Origin: Membranipora membranacea | Taxonomy: Eukaryota > Bryozoa > Gymnolaemata > Cheilostomatida > Membraniporidae | DNA length: 64,000 nucleotides | Direction: 5' to 3' | Assembly (NCBI GenBank): GCA_914767715.1 | Contig: OU612071.1 | Span: 3,038,001-3,102,000, forward strand | Shown here: piece after piece, positions 21,110-33,719 of the stretch | Numbering within the stretch: the first letter of the stretch is position 1 | Layout of the letters: each line of letters opens with the position of its first letter | Program-made: the position numbers and the translations under genes | Notes under the pieces: generated by a model | Database searches by the model: none | Told to the model about the DNA's origin: nothing | What the model saw: only the letters and a program-made list of their open reading frames with translations

Positions 21110-23561
21110 TATATATATATATATTCCATGTTTATTCTGGAGAAGAATAAGTCCTTAGGACTTGTACCCAGAAAACAGAAAAATTGATAAAAATATGGTG
21201 TAGAATTAAAAAGACATGTAACTAAAAATCAAGAACAATGACAGGTAAAATTACAAAGTACAAGCAGGCATTAATTAGCAGTAAAACATTACACAAGTTG
21301 ATACACAATAGCTAGGAAAATAAAAGTTATAACAATGTAGCAGTAGGCTAAAATGAAATGATAAGAACTTACTCATTAATTGAGAAGTTTGAGGACGTGG
21401 CTCCGAAAGGCATTTTTGAATGTAGCAAGGGATTGACTCAGCTCAACATGATTGGGTAATTCGTTAAACTTCTGAGCACCGAAATTAGCTAAAGCAAATC
21501 TAAAATTTTCCTTGGATAGTCTAAACCCAGAACTTTTAGCGAGCCGAGTTTCACTAATTAACTTCTCGGGGAGCAGATTGGTATCAATTATTGGGACTAA
21601 AATATTAACAATTTTATAAAACGTCAGCAGATACAAATATTCGAAACGCAAAGTTAACACAGGGATGTTGTAGGTCTTTCGAGTATTATCTTTAGAGCTG
21701 TTATAGTCTATAATGTTCAAACATCTATTCTCAATTTTTAAAAATTCTTTTTTGACATAGTCGTTTGTGGTAAATAAAACAGGAGTGCTGTATTCCAGAT
21801 TATAACTTATAAGTCCAATGTACCAAAGCTTAGCTAATTTAGGTGTCAGGAATTTTCTATTACGTTAAAAGTTGGTGACTATTGGATAAAGTTTTGTTTA
21901 ATTTTACTGGTATGAGATTTAAAATTTAATTTGTTATCAAGAATCACATGAATCAAATTTGATCAGTGGATGTTCCATTTCTGAAACCAAATTGGCGAGA
22001 GGCTATTAGATCATTAATTTCCAGGTAATCACGAATTTGGTAATTTATTATCTTTTCTAGGACTTTACTTAGTATTGGCAATAGCGAAATTGGTCTATAA
22101 TTATTTGGCAAACTTTTCTTGCCACTTTTGAAAATTGGAATTACTAAGGCTTTTTTCCACACATCTGGAAACTCGTGACATTTAAGGCTCAGATTAACAA
22201 TATGTGTCAATGGATTCAGAATCAAAGGCTCTAGGATTTTATAAATAAAGGCAGGGGTCTGGTTTAATCCCCCAGTTTTACATGATTTCAATGTGTGCAG
22301 ATATTTAGACACCTCACTCAATGTAATTTCTTGAAAAGCAAATTTTGGAAAACTGGAAGCTTTATAATTATCAAAGCCTGAGTAACTTTTGTTGGACAAT
22401 AATTTAGCTTCTTCATTGAGATTGGAACCAATGCCAGAAAAATACCTCTTTAGACCTTCAGCGATCACTGGGCTTTCAGAAGTTATTGTCTTGATAATTT
22501 TTACCTCGGAAAATTTTGATTTTTTGCCATTGGTCTAATGTTTTACCATTAAGAACTGCTCTCGTTGCTCGCTTTTTGGCATCTCTTACTGCGTTTGTTG
22601 CCTTGTTACGGATTAAAAGATAATGCTCCAAGGCAGTAGAATTTTTGTCAAATCCCGTCCCAACAAACTTTTGAAATGCATCTTTTTTAAGGCTTGTTAG
22701 TTTAGATGCCACTGGACACTTCATACAAAGATTGTTTTTCTGCTTTAAGCGTTGGGTTTTAAATGGTGCAAACTGCTCCACCAATAATTCTATTTTTTAT
22801 TCTCAAATATCTGCTGCTTCGTGAACACAGTGAACATTCTCTACAATATTAAAATCGAGAGATTTCGCACTATGTAAAAATCAAGATCATCAAAATTTCC
22901 GAAATCTCGCTTAATGACATAAGAAAAGCCAGACTTAGGTTTTCTAAGATTAACTTTCATTTGAATTGCAAAATGATCACTAATATCACTTTTTATAACC
23001 TTGTGTTCAGGTACTAAATTTTGAACATTTGAGAAAAGTAAGTCGATCGTAGTATTTGAATCTTTAAAACATCTAGTATACTCTCTAACGAGCTGTTCAT
23101 ATTGATGAAGTCTCATAAGGGTTTCAATATTTTCTTTCCCTTACCCTACCTATAATTACAGTTGGCTTTCGTAAATTGTGAGCACGCAAAAGCTTTTCAA
23201 AATTACAGGAAACATCGGTGCTTGCAACACAAGGTATATTGTAAACAAGGACCAAACAAAATCTAGACTCAGCAATAACAATTTCGATGCATAGAACTTC
23301 GGTCCCACCATGTGAAGTCAAATCAACTTTTTTCGAATTTTATGTTTTGTTTAACATAAACAGCCAGCCCGCCACCACGTGAAGTCAAACCCCTATCCTT
23401 ACGAATCAATACATAACCAGGTAGTTGAAAATTGTTGTCATAATGAGAGCCATTAAACCAAGTTTCCGAAAAACAGATTATGTGATTATTGACCAAATCA
23501 GGAGTTAGTCTGAACTCATCAAAATGTTTAGGCAAGGATCTTATATCTAGATGTACAATCC
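21110..23561 (-). mobile_element. Degenerate CR1/Jockey-like LINE with polymerase core deleted
   Basis: Read from high to low coordinates: an endonuclease domain start (HIICFSETWFNG, GGGLAVYVKQ; 23535-23330), its middle (about 23321-23124), its end with SDISDHFAI (about 23000), a linker, then reverse transcriptase fingers (YRPISLLPILSKVLEKI, RQFGFRNGTSTDQI; 22468-21953). The frame then joins directly to HVILDNKLNFKSHTSKI and a C-terminal segment at 21720-21376. The palm motifs A-C, including the catalytic Asp pair, are missing, so it cannot be active. Several frameshifts occur. A 3' region ends at a (TA)n run near 21111. The 5' end is cut by the TTAA-flanked element at 23566. Confidence 0.8.
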
Positions 23562-23565
23562 TTAA

Positions 23566-25614
23566 AGTGTTTGTAAAGGCACAAGTTTCTTGGTATCATT
23601 TTTGAGCATGAAATCAGATAAAGACAGCTATCACACATGCATTTGCATATAAAATTAGTCATCAGAGTTATTTGGTCTGGTAGGTGTGGGGGTTATAAGT
23701 TAACAACATTGAGTTGCCTACTCATGCACCGCCCAACTAGTCCAGGCGATTTGTGCCTGTTATTGGGGAAATACTGTAATATTAGTGACTATTGTGGTTA
23801 GATAACAACTTTTGCAAATAAATGACAAAGTCACTCACAAGTCTGTCTGATGACATAAAAGTTCAAAAGAAAGTTCTATAATTTGTATACACACTATTTG
23901 ATGAGTTGAGACCGCTAATCAAAATAACCTTTATATCTGTTATGAGCCCATGTCGAAGAAAAGATTAGAAGAACGACTGAACATTGCAATCAACGACTAT
24001 GGCTTTGACGCATTCCCTGTCCGCTGTTTTTCAAGCATGAAAATGAGTGATTTTCATTTCAGACCGATGCACTTGTTTGCACTGTAAAAAATAAGATTAT
24101 AACGGAGCAATTGATTATTCCTGCTGACAAAGCCTTGCTTATTTCAGATTCACCCAAAAATGGTCCATGCAATGCTTTATAGTTTGTACCAAATCTTGCA
24201 ATTTACCCAACACTAGCCTCCCAAATAAGATCCATACTGAAAATAACACAAAAACTCGACAAATTAATTTCCTAAGTGACAGTTGTGTGCAGTGACATGT
24301 GCTCTCATAAGACCTGCTGCACACAGTCAGTAATATTGATATTCTATTTTAAGATGTGCTGAGTATCTGTGATGCACACATATGGACAAGATTTAATGAA
24401 AAACTAGAAAGTTTCCCCTGGTAGTCCGAAACAATTAGATGACAAATCTATTGAGTTGAATTTACTTTGTGACTTGTAACTTCTAGTTTTTAAACAATGT
24501 AAATGACACAGTTTATCCAAAAAAACCTTGAGTGTTTAAACATCAGAATATTTGAAAAAATTGTTGAAAAGATTGTCAAAACCTCAAATCACTCAGTATT
24601 AATCATGGCATGCTTTGGATTTCAACATCATCCTAATGCCTGAAATGTCGAGATTTACAAAGAATTTATTTTATATTTCTGTGCGATTTGGAAAAACATA
24701 TTTTCAAGAAAAACACACAATCTACCTATGTAAATTTTGTATCTTCCATTGAAATTCTATTGAAAGCCGCTATTCTTGAAGCTAATAATTGAAGCATATC
24801 ACTGGTTTTCATGCGGGCTGAAGACGAGTTTGATTGGAATGTCATAGCCAAAATATCATTTATTCATCATATTAATGTAAACAAAACCTTGAAATACTTA
24901 GCGATGTATTGATCTGCCTTTATATTGCCAATTTCTATCTCAAGCAGTCACCATGGTTTACAGAAAATGTTGTATCTGCCAAAGCACTGTGGGTTATTTC
25001 CAGTGGCCGATATCATACAGATTTAAACTTGAGTGGTGTGACTACCTCAGAGATATTTTCCCTCTGATAATCACATTGACACGACGTCGATTTGCTACAG
25101 ATGCCTCTTAAATGATATTCAATCTGTTAATCTCCCTGTAATTTTCATTCTCACTGTCGGATGCGCTAGAGCTGTAATTTTTTGCCATGCTTGATTTAGA
25201 TCGTTAGCTTTGTCATTGAATTATGAAATGTCATACACTATCCCATTTTACCAGCTAAACCACATGGGACAGATGAATAATACCTTGTATTCACTCATTC
25301 ATTCAATAGATGAATTCTGTGTGTATTGATATCACATGCAGAATATCAAAACCACTGTGTCATAACAATGCGCCTTAGTTACAAAGTACTGTATATTCCC
25401 ATTATAATCTGAGGTACTAAAAAGGTACTATTTTCAACAAGTGATCACAACTCCAAAGGAAAAAAATAGTACCTTTTTAGTACCTTCTCATCCCAACTTT
25501 GAGGGCAAATAAGTCTTAACTGGGCCACAGGCTGCTTTTGAAAATAGAATAATGTTCTAAACTAGACTGAGATCTCTAGAATGATACCAAAAAATCTGAT
25601 CCTTTACAAGCACT
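23566..25614 (+). mobile_element. TTAA-flanked non-autonomous DNA element, copy A (2,049 bp)
   Basis: Flanked by TTAA at 23562-23565 and 25615-25618. Ends are inverted repeats starting AGTGTTTGTAAAGG (right end as complement, AGTGCTTGTAAAGG), similar over about 40 bp. No coding frame is present. It is homologous over its full length to 52077-54223 in the opposite orientation. The TTAA duplication is like piggyBac, but the AG start differs from the usual piggyBac CCC, so the superfamily is open. An internal inverted repeat of GGTACTAAAAAGGTACTATT lies near 25412-25492. Confidence 0.85.
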
Positions 25615-25618
25615 TTAA

Positions 25619-27094
25619 CATTCAGAATGATGCGACCATCTGGTAACAAGCTTATAGAAGGTTAGGCCTAGCCGGATGTGCTCTGTTGTTTGCGAGGTCT
25701 TAGTATAGGTGCTGACTGATTGGTTTCAGACGTAGAGTTCTCCTGAAGCTTGTCAAGATCATTTACACAAGTTCTTCACATTATTTTGTTTGCTTTAATT
25801 GTGATTGCATGCTTGGACATATATGCTCAATGAATACTATGCAACAACAATCAGAATACACCTTTTCATTTTCCCGAAGCGAATGAAAAACCAAGGCACT
25901 AAATTTATCATGGCAGTGTCCCCGCTGTATATGCTTACTATTATGTTTATTTATCCTGTAACTCAAAAAACTACATCTCTACATTTACATGCATGGTCCA
26001 GCATTAAAGTAAAAAAAAAAGTTGCATGTTGTTTCTTGATTCCCTACCATTGAGGTAACATAGATTGCTCGTCGTGTTCAAATGGTTGCCCCTTTGAAAT
26101 TACAGAATGTAAAATTAATGTTGGAATTTTTTATTCAATTGTGATTCCCTGTTGTTATCTATATTTCATTATTGGGAATGCTGAAAACACATGTACCTAT
26201 ACTCTAGAGGGGTAACCCACTCTGCAACGATGACTTTAGACTTAAACTTATTCCTGCATTGATATGTTTGATCAAATTCTTCTATAAATTTCAAAGTTAC
26301 ATATTTCCGTGCTGACTGGATGCTGCATGCATGCAAAAAATTCTTCTAAATTAATTTATTTCATTGTGATACCCTGTTGCTATCAATATTCGTATGATGT
26401 TTCTGTATTGGGAGCGCTAATAAACAGTGTTATACGTTAATCAAGGGGAGCACTAAATCTGCAATATCTATTGATTTCTATTCATGTCACCTATTATATT
26501 GCTCCAGGTATGAGAGTTTTCCAGTCAGACTCTGGGAAAAGTAGCCTCATGTTTGGGAAAGACCCGTGAGCAGAGATATTTACTGCCAAGTAGTGAAGAA
26601 AATGTCAGCCAGAATTTCTTTCATTTTGAATAAGGGCGGTCATTCATGACATTGACAAGAGGTCATATAATGTGTATTATTGGACCCTAAGCTATATGAA
26701 GCAAGAAAAATGTAGAATTGATGGGTGGAAAAATCTGGTCAAATCCTGCAAAGTGTGTAGACTAACATAACATCCATTGCACGAATTTGAAGGGAAATCT
26801 ACCTATGTCTTCCCAAATTACTATTTGACTAGCCGATGAGTCTGTGGATTGCATTCAGAACAATGTGACTCGCTCTTGATCCAAAAACATGAATTATACC
26901 TTGAGTTTAAACCGGTGCCAAAATCACATTGCCATTAGGATTATCCCTAATTATGTAAGCAATAACATTTACAATTGATTCAAATCCGGATGTTTTTTTT
27001 TTCTAGTTTTGCTTCCAATATCTAATTTGTGAGTTGAAAAGGTAGCTTTTCGATTCCTAGGAAAAATGGCGAATCCGATATTAAGCCTCCAGCG
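25619..27094. other. Non-coding, with a diverged tandem duplication
   Basis: About 26,125-26,250 and 26,360-26,480 share blocks such as TTGTGATNCCCTGTTG, TATTGGGA and a GGGG-plus-CACT-type block. No gene is seen. Confidence 0.4.
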
Positions 27095-27099
27095 TTGGC

Positions 27100-27600
27100 C
27101 TGAAGTCCCGCTACGTAGCTAACATTAAGTCTGTAATCGCCAACGCCTGCCCTGCATGGCCCAATCTGCTATCAGACACTGAAAAAACAAAACTAGAGAG
27201 GATCCAGCGCTCTGCTACTCAGATTATACTGACACATTCTCTGACAACTATGAACAGAAACTTGACAATCTAGCACTGCCGGCCATAAAGTTATCCCGCA
27301 GTGCAGTGTCCTCTTGCAGTGAACAATCCACTGAAATAGCCGACAACGATCATCAGTCCATCAACTGTCATATTGGAATGAATACAAACAGAAAATCCGC
27401 TCATAGAGCAAAAATAGATAAAACAAGCCATCCAAGTGTAGATCCACTGAAGGACAAACATTTTTTTGGAATTCTACACGCGATTTTTCAACCGACGCAG
27501 CTCAGACTCATTTTTATTTTATTTTTGAATTTAATTGCCGTAAATTTTACGCTATCAACCTATTATAGGATGGATGGATAATAATAAAGCAATAACCAAA
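27100..27600 (+). mobile_element. LINE 3' fragment (ORF2 C-terminus)
   Basis: One frame reads VIANACPAWPNLLSDTEK then LERIQRSATQIIL, the thumb/C-terminal motif of CR1/Jockey-type ORF2. It shifts frame near 27,240 into YEQKLDNLALPAIKLSR and runs on to a stop near 27,581 (ending STYYRMDG). A short AATAATAAAG-type tail follows. It is a 5'-truncated dead copy. Confidence 0.7.
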
Positions 27601-27604
27601 CTTC

Positions 27605-30555
27605 ACGCTTCAAACTTCAAGATCAAAATTCTGAGCTCAGACTGAACCTGAGCTAGAATCCTGCGCCGATATATGATAGATTGCAGGTTAATCGCCAAGC
27701 AAATATTATTGGATTTGATCCCCTTCAGACAACTGCTGCCGAATTTTGCTGGGGTGTCATTAGTCTGCAGTGCCAATGTTGTGTGGTCTCGATTCATGGC
27801 CATCGAAGCAACATGGACACCTTGTCAAGTTGGTTGAAAGGGATAATATTGAACAATAGCACATGATAACTATGAGAGTGTTGATTGTTAGAATTTGCTA
27901 CAACTGTTATCTTATATCGTTGGTACAGCTCTTTTGATCCTAACAGTCAATGGAATGAATTCTATAGCAATATGGGAAGATAACTCTTACAAACAAACCC
28001 TTGTATGTCATGAACAAAATCTATAGTGCACGCATATTAATAGCTGGGCCTATACCTTTCAATTACAATACAATTTGGGTCTGCTTTGCCTTCCTTTTGT
28101 TCAACTTGGATGAACTAAACCAATCACTAATTAGTAATTTAATTAAGCCCCACCTCTTTCACAAATAACAAAGGAATAGCTGGCTGTACTACGGCTACGG
28201 CTACGGATAGAACCAACAGGTTGGTTAGCCCATCTGAAGCGTCTGGCAGAGCTGACCTAGCTATCCTATGCATCTGGCCATACTAAAAGTGCCCCGATCC
28301 TATTGAAAATACGGCGTGTGTAGCCACAGCTTTATCCTTTCAATGAAATTCCTGATTATATTCTATCAATCAAAGAATAAAATGACACAAAAGATGCAAA
28401 CTCAGGTTGGTACTTTATATTCAAGGTGCTTTCTATGAAAGGGGGGTCAAATGAAAAGATTTGAAATGTCTGCGCTTAACGAGAGATGATCGCTTGTGAA
28501 ACTATAACATCAACTGTAAAAGGAAACCTGTACTGGTGAATATTCTAGTCATTAGGAATGATACAAAGTTTGTATATTGTAGTTTGCCTGCCACAATAAT
28601 GAGAGCCAATACAAGGATGTTTTATCGTCTCCGATGAAAGACACTGACCAGATGCTCAATAAATTACAACACTTAACGCAATGGAAGGTACTATCCATGC
28701 AAAAACAATGTAGACTAGGCTAGAAGAGGCGGAGAATAGACAAGGCAATTAATTTATTAGCCAGTCCGCTTGCCACAAACACCACAAAGCCTCAATGTTA
28801 TCTGAATATTGGATCATCATTCCCTTTATAATGTCACTTAAACTGTAGTAGTACAGACTAGACTAGACAGTAGCACACTCATGTATTTTGGTATAAGCAT
28901 ACGGAATGTAAACTGTGGGAACAGATTGCTAAACTTGGTGCTACAGTGAAGTAGAGCCATGATTCTGAGATGGATGAACTCACCGTCAATACTTCTGGTC
29001 TCTTACCTCTGTCCTCTCAGTAGTCGTAAAAAATCATCAGTGACCAGCCGGTTCTATAATCAAAGCGTTACACGCCCATAATATACGCCTATAATATTCT
29101 CAATCCTCATTGAAATGCGAACCAGGTATTTGACAAACACATCGATGCATCAATGGTATTTACGAACAATAAAATCAGACTCCACTCAAGAAGGCTGTGA
29201 TTATTGCTCATTATTAACAATTTGTAAAGAATAAAATATGGTTTTCTAAAGGTTTTGTTTATTGCGAGGGTATAATACATCAGGGGGCAGTAAGACTTGT
29301 TTCTTTTCGCATTCCTTATTGTCTATTATCTGTCAATCTGACATTTTTGCTTTTTAGGTTCAATGAAAAGTGATAGGCTAATATAAACCTTCAGTTACAT
29401 AACGCTTGCCTTAGAGAAGTTCACTTGTGAAAAAGGCAAGGTTATTATAGTATTTGAACAGTGATCGGAAACCTTTGTAGTCACTCCGCAAGATACAAGA
29501 TTTACAAAACTTACAAGTATTTATCATTATGAGATACCCTGAACAGGCGCTCCAAAGCTTACAATATCAAGAACTGCGTTACACATGATGATTGAGTTTC
29601 GCGCTAACAGGAGAAATGAGAAAGAAAGTGAGATTTTATCTAGGTTAGTTTTGTAGTGCTTATTGGGAAAGTGCAGGGACTCCAAAGTTTTTATTGTCTG
29701 AAAATTTGGCCTTCGCTCTGAAGGTCACTTTATATAGGGCCACTCATCCCAACCCACTCTGCTTGCAGGATAGCCTTGAGATATAGTCTATCTCTGCAGC
29801 ACAGCAGTGGCAAGGCACCTCCCAGGGTTATGGGATATCAAAACCAGTATTCCATTTAGGCCCAAATATTTCCAATTATGGGTTTCCATTGTTTTCCCAA
29901 TTTTGGTACTCAGACTAGGTGAATTAGTTCAAGCCCTATGCTGCAGAGACGAACGTATGCCTCAACAGTTCGCACAGGCGCAGACTGGGGAAAACTTTGG
30001 ACAACTATTGAGAGTAGTTGTTTCATATTATATTATCTGAGCAAATTTTAGAAAAGTATCCAATTTTTTCTAATGAAAGTTTGTGTTCTCTCTTTCATAA
30101 ATCAGGGTTGACAAATGAGAAAATCAAGTAAAGAAGAATAAACTGTAATTTTCTGCAAAAACACCAGAGTTTCCTAAAACCGTTGCGTGAGTAGACAACC
30201 ATTCAAATAAAAACATTGACACTGTTACCACTTCCAAAATAAAACTTCTTAGTGTAAAGTCACATCAACTGATGACCTGTACTTTCATTGATCTGTCATT
30301 AGCTCTCTCTTTCAATCCGGTCTGGAATGTCAGATGAGAGCCATCACGTTGGCTTTGTTTTTATCACAACCAAGGAAAAGAGGACATTTTACGTCCATTA
30401 TAAACCGAAACCAATAGAGAATAACCGCCGTGGGAGGGAATGTTATATCTAGGTTCATTCGTCATGATAATAATATTTTTTCTTACCTCAATGATTAACA
30501 AGATAGCTGGGGTTCCCTTATAGGAGGGGGGGGGGGGCGACTAATACGCCATTTC
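27605..30555. other. Long stretch with no recognised gene
   Basis: No coding frames above background and no splice-linked exons that I could join. A poly-G tract lies near 30525. Confidence 0.4.
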
Positions 30556-30560
30556 TTGGT

Positions 30561-31539
30561 TGTATCAGTATATTCAGAATATCTGATTCTAACCATTTTA
30601 CACTTGTAGCACCATAATTACTTAGCTTTCTTTTATCCATACACTGTTACACACCCAGTCATATGCAGCAAGGCAATTATGTGCTAGTGTCAATTTAGCC
30701 ACCGAAGTGGGCACTCTAGTGTGTACGTCACCATCACACCACTGATTTTATGAGATACAATATCTTACATCAGTACAGCAGACGCTGACTTTGTTACTAT
30801 GTCAGCAGATCATACTCAACATTCTATTTAACCGTACTGTTTTCTATTCTACCAAACGGATAACATCTATACAATAGTTGTAAGTGCAGCTAGAATATTT
30901 GTTTGATATGATTATTTTGCTCTAGTAGTTTTTTGTCATCTTCAATACTTGAGGACAGATTGACAGCACGTCAGCAGTAAATTCACCTTTACCAATTATT
31001 GTTGCTTTTCAATTAACGCAATGTGTTTGATAATATGATACTTGAATTGATCATTTAAAACACTGAGATTCACTTTGTATTTCTGTGTAAATTTATTGCG
31101 CTTACAAATAAGCATGTATTGAGGATTTGTAACCATTTCTTTCAGATAAAGATCTACACCTATACGTTAATCATTAGACCAGATCTTAACTATTTATCCT
31201 ACCTACTGTATTTTAACGGAGGGGCAGTATTTTTGTAAGTGTAATAATAATTATCATGTAACATCATTCTTTGCATTCAAATGTTTCATTCAATATGAAT
31301 CGAATCGAATAGCAAGCAACACCTAACGTTATTGACAGCATAATAATTAATAATATCAAATTGTATTTCGCTGAGGCGGATTTTTCATACATATAGCACC
31401 TTTGCTTTGTATCATCACCACACTATGCCAGTTTTATTATTTACTTTGAATTTTATTATTCAGGGTACCAGCTCGTGATATTACACAAATAAACGTCTGT
31501 GTTGCTAAAACTCTCCTGATATATTAACATACCGGTACA
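30561..31539 (+). repeat. 5' LTR of the BEL/Pao element
   Basis: 979 bp, starting TGTATCAGTATATTCAG and ending ACCGGTACA. It differs from the 3' LTR by about six substitutions and one 2-bp indel by eye, so insertion is recent. Confidence 0.92.
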
Positions 31540-31683
31540 GTACCAAAAATACTGGGAGCGCCGCAGTGACCGTGACACGCCCAGTTCAGAGATCTACGTC
31601 AACTCAGCCTACAGGTATTCGTCGTCACGGATGAGCAAGGTATTTACCAACTCAAACAGCAGCGAACACGCCACAAAGCTAAA

Positions 31684-33609
31684 GTGACTACTCTCGCTAA
31701 TAGAGTATTGTCACCATCTAACAATGTTGATCTGAAATCACTGAGTGACCAGTTAAATACAGCATTCGATTTATTCAGTGAAACCCAGGTAGAATTCACT
31801 GAATGTGTAACATCATCGGAGAAATTTTCTGGTCTTGAAAAAGTTGGTGGCAAAGACCCTGATCAGTATTTTTCTGAAGCTCAGGCATTGTATGACTCAG
31901 CCTGTAAGAAATATAACGAGCTTCAGCTTTCCAACACAATCAGTAATACTCTCAATGATTGTGATCTGGCTATTATCAAAGCTAATGGTGTTTTGTCTTC
32001 AACTATTATAGGGAATGATAGCTATGCTTTTACTATTGTCAAAGAGTGTGAACAGTGTATATCTATTCTAAAATCTCATAACAGTAGCAATGATTATGAT
32101 GTTAAAATAGAAGAGCTTACCTCAATTTTATTTAGGCTAAGCATTAGTCTTAATACTAGAACTAACAGTGTAGATGAATCTGCCCCTCATGCTCATGACC
32201 CGCAGCTTAGTGATGATGGCGTTGATGACACAGCGCGCAGGCGGCCGGGGTCCTGGGAGGGCGGGGGTGAGGTGGGGTTGTCTCCCCCTGGTGGACAGGG
32301 AGCATCGCTCCCCCCAGTGAGCTCTAATAATGATGTTACTCAGTCATTAGCTACTTCTACACAAGACACCATACATAATAGTGCACCAGTGAGCACTAGC
32401 GCTGTGAGTGATGGCCGCCAACATGTGACTATCACTCATGGTACATCTACACCAGTAAGTATAACACGTAGTGCCCCACCACCGCGTTCTATTCTACATG
32501 TAACTGATATCAATCACAATGATAGTAATCAGAGTATGGCACAGCCAGGCAATATTATGTCATCAGTCGTTAGTGCCTATGATCAATTACCACATGGCTC
32601 TTTACATTCACCCATTCATGTACCTATGGCTACCATGCAATCCAATGATATGCAATATTCTGCACAGGTTAGACATAAGCATATTATTCCACCATCACCA
32701 TTCACTGGTGACAGGAAACAGTGGTACGAATTTAGATCAATGTGGATGAGATATGCTAGTGTAGAGTTATATGATGATTATGATAGGGTAGTCTCTCTCA
32801 AAGAGCTATTACGTGGTGAGGCCAAGCAACTTGTACAGTGTATATATGCCACACAGCCCATGGCGTATTCTCGTATACTATCAAAGCTTGATGATCATTA
32901 TGGTGATGCAGGTTTGTGTGTTGACTCAGTTCTCGAAGACCTGCTCCAGGTTCGCCCAGTAAAGGATAATGATCGCTCTAGTTTAGTGAATTTCATCAAT
33001 TCTGCGGAGGCAGCTTATTGTCAGCTAGGGGAAGTAGGACACATTTCAACTATCACCATGCCTCACATCGATAGGCTAGCAGACATGTTACCCATGATGC
33101 TTCAACGGAATTGGATGAAAACTGTATAAACAATGACACCAGATGACAGGACCAGACCTTTCAGACATTTTATGGCTTTCCTTGAGACAGAGCGAAGCAT
33201 GGTCATACGGTGGGCAGAGCGTGAGAAGTCCCATAACTGTAACAACAGGCAGTCCATTCAAAAACCTCAAAAGCGTAGCGTCAATGCTTTTTATGGCGAG
33301 TCAGATCCTGACGAGTCTAGTAGTAGGTCAATGAGTGATGCCAGTAAGCACCCATCATCATACTGTGTATTACATAGAACTCAGTCTCATTCATTAGATA
33401 AATGTCAAAGTTTCCTAGGGTTCAATGTTAAACAGCGATATGATATCTTGAGATCTCATTCATTATGCTTTCAATGTTTTGGTCAACACCCCAGAGACGC
33501 CTGTACACTTGATAAGCTCTGCCCCAGTGTGACAAACAGGGCCACCATGCTTTACTGTGTCAAGGAAAGCAAGAATCAACAAGTACAAGTAGTAAATCAG
33601 GTAATGTAA
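31684..33609 (+). CDS. BEL/Pao gag region, broken by a stop and a frameshift
   Basis: One frame, probably open before 31684, runs to TAA at 33127-33129 and continues in the same frame to 33609. The N-terminal half is a Gag-type sequence with a Ser/Pro-rich, low-complexity middle (about 32190-32500) and then a BEL Gag core (TGDRKQWYEFRSMW, LDDHYGD). Downstream is a Cys/His-rich region (SLDKCQSF, LCFQCFGQHPRDAC) of the zinc-knuckle kind. Near 33,520 the coding signal moves to another frame at a short C run, so the last part of this frame is not the native protein. The protein would form the particle and bind RNA. Confidence 0.85.
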
Positions 33610-33719
33610 AGAGGCCGACCTCAACAGGATCGTCATATAAATTTAAAGACTCATACAAAGACAAGGCGAAGCGGGAAGATTCCAAGAGTACAGTCAAGAC
33701 AAGCAACAATCATGGAAGC

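Noticed and set aside
24139-24324. 61-codon frame inside TTAA element copy A
   Set aside because: No transposase or DNA-binding motif is recognisable in it, and element copy B shows no comparable open frame.
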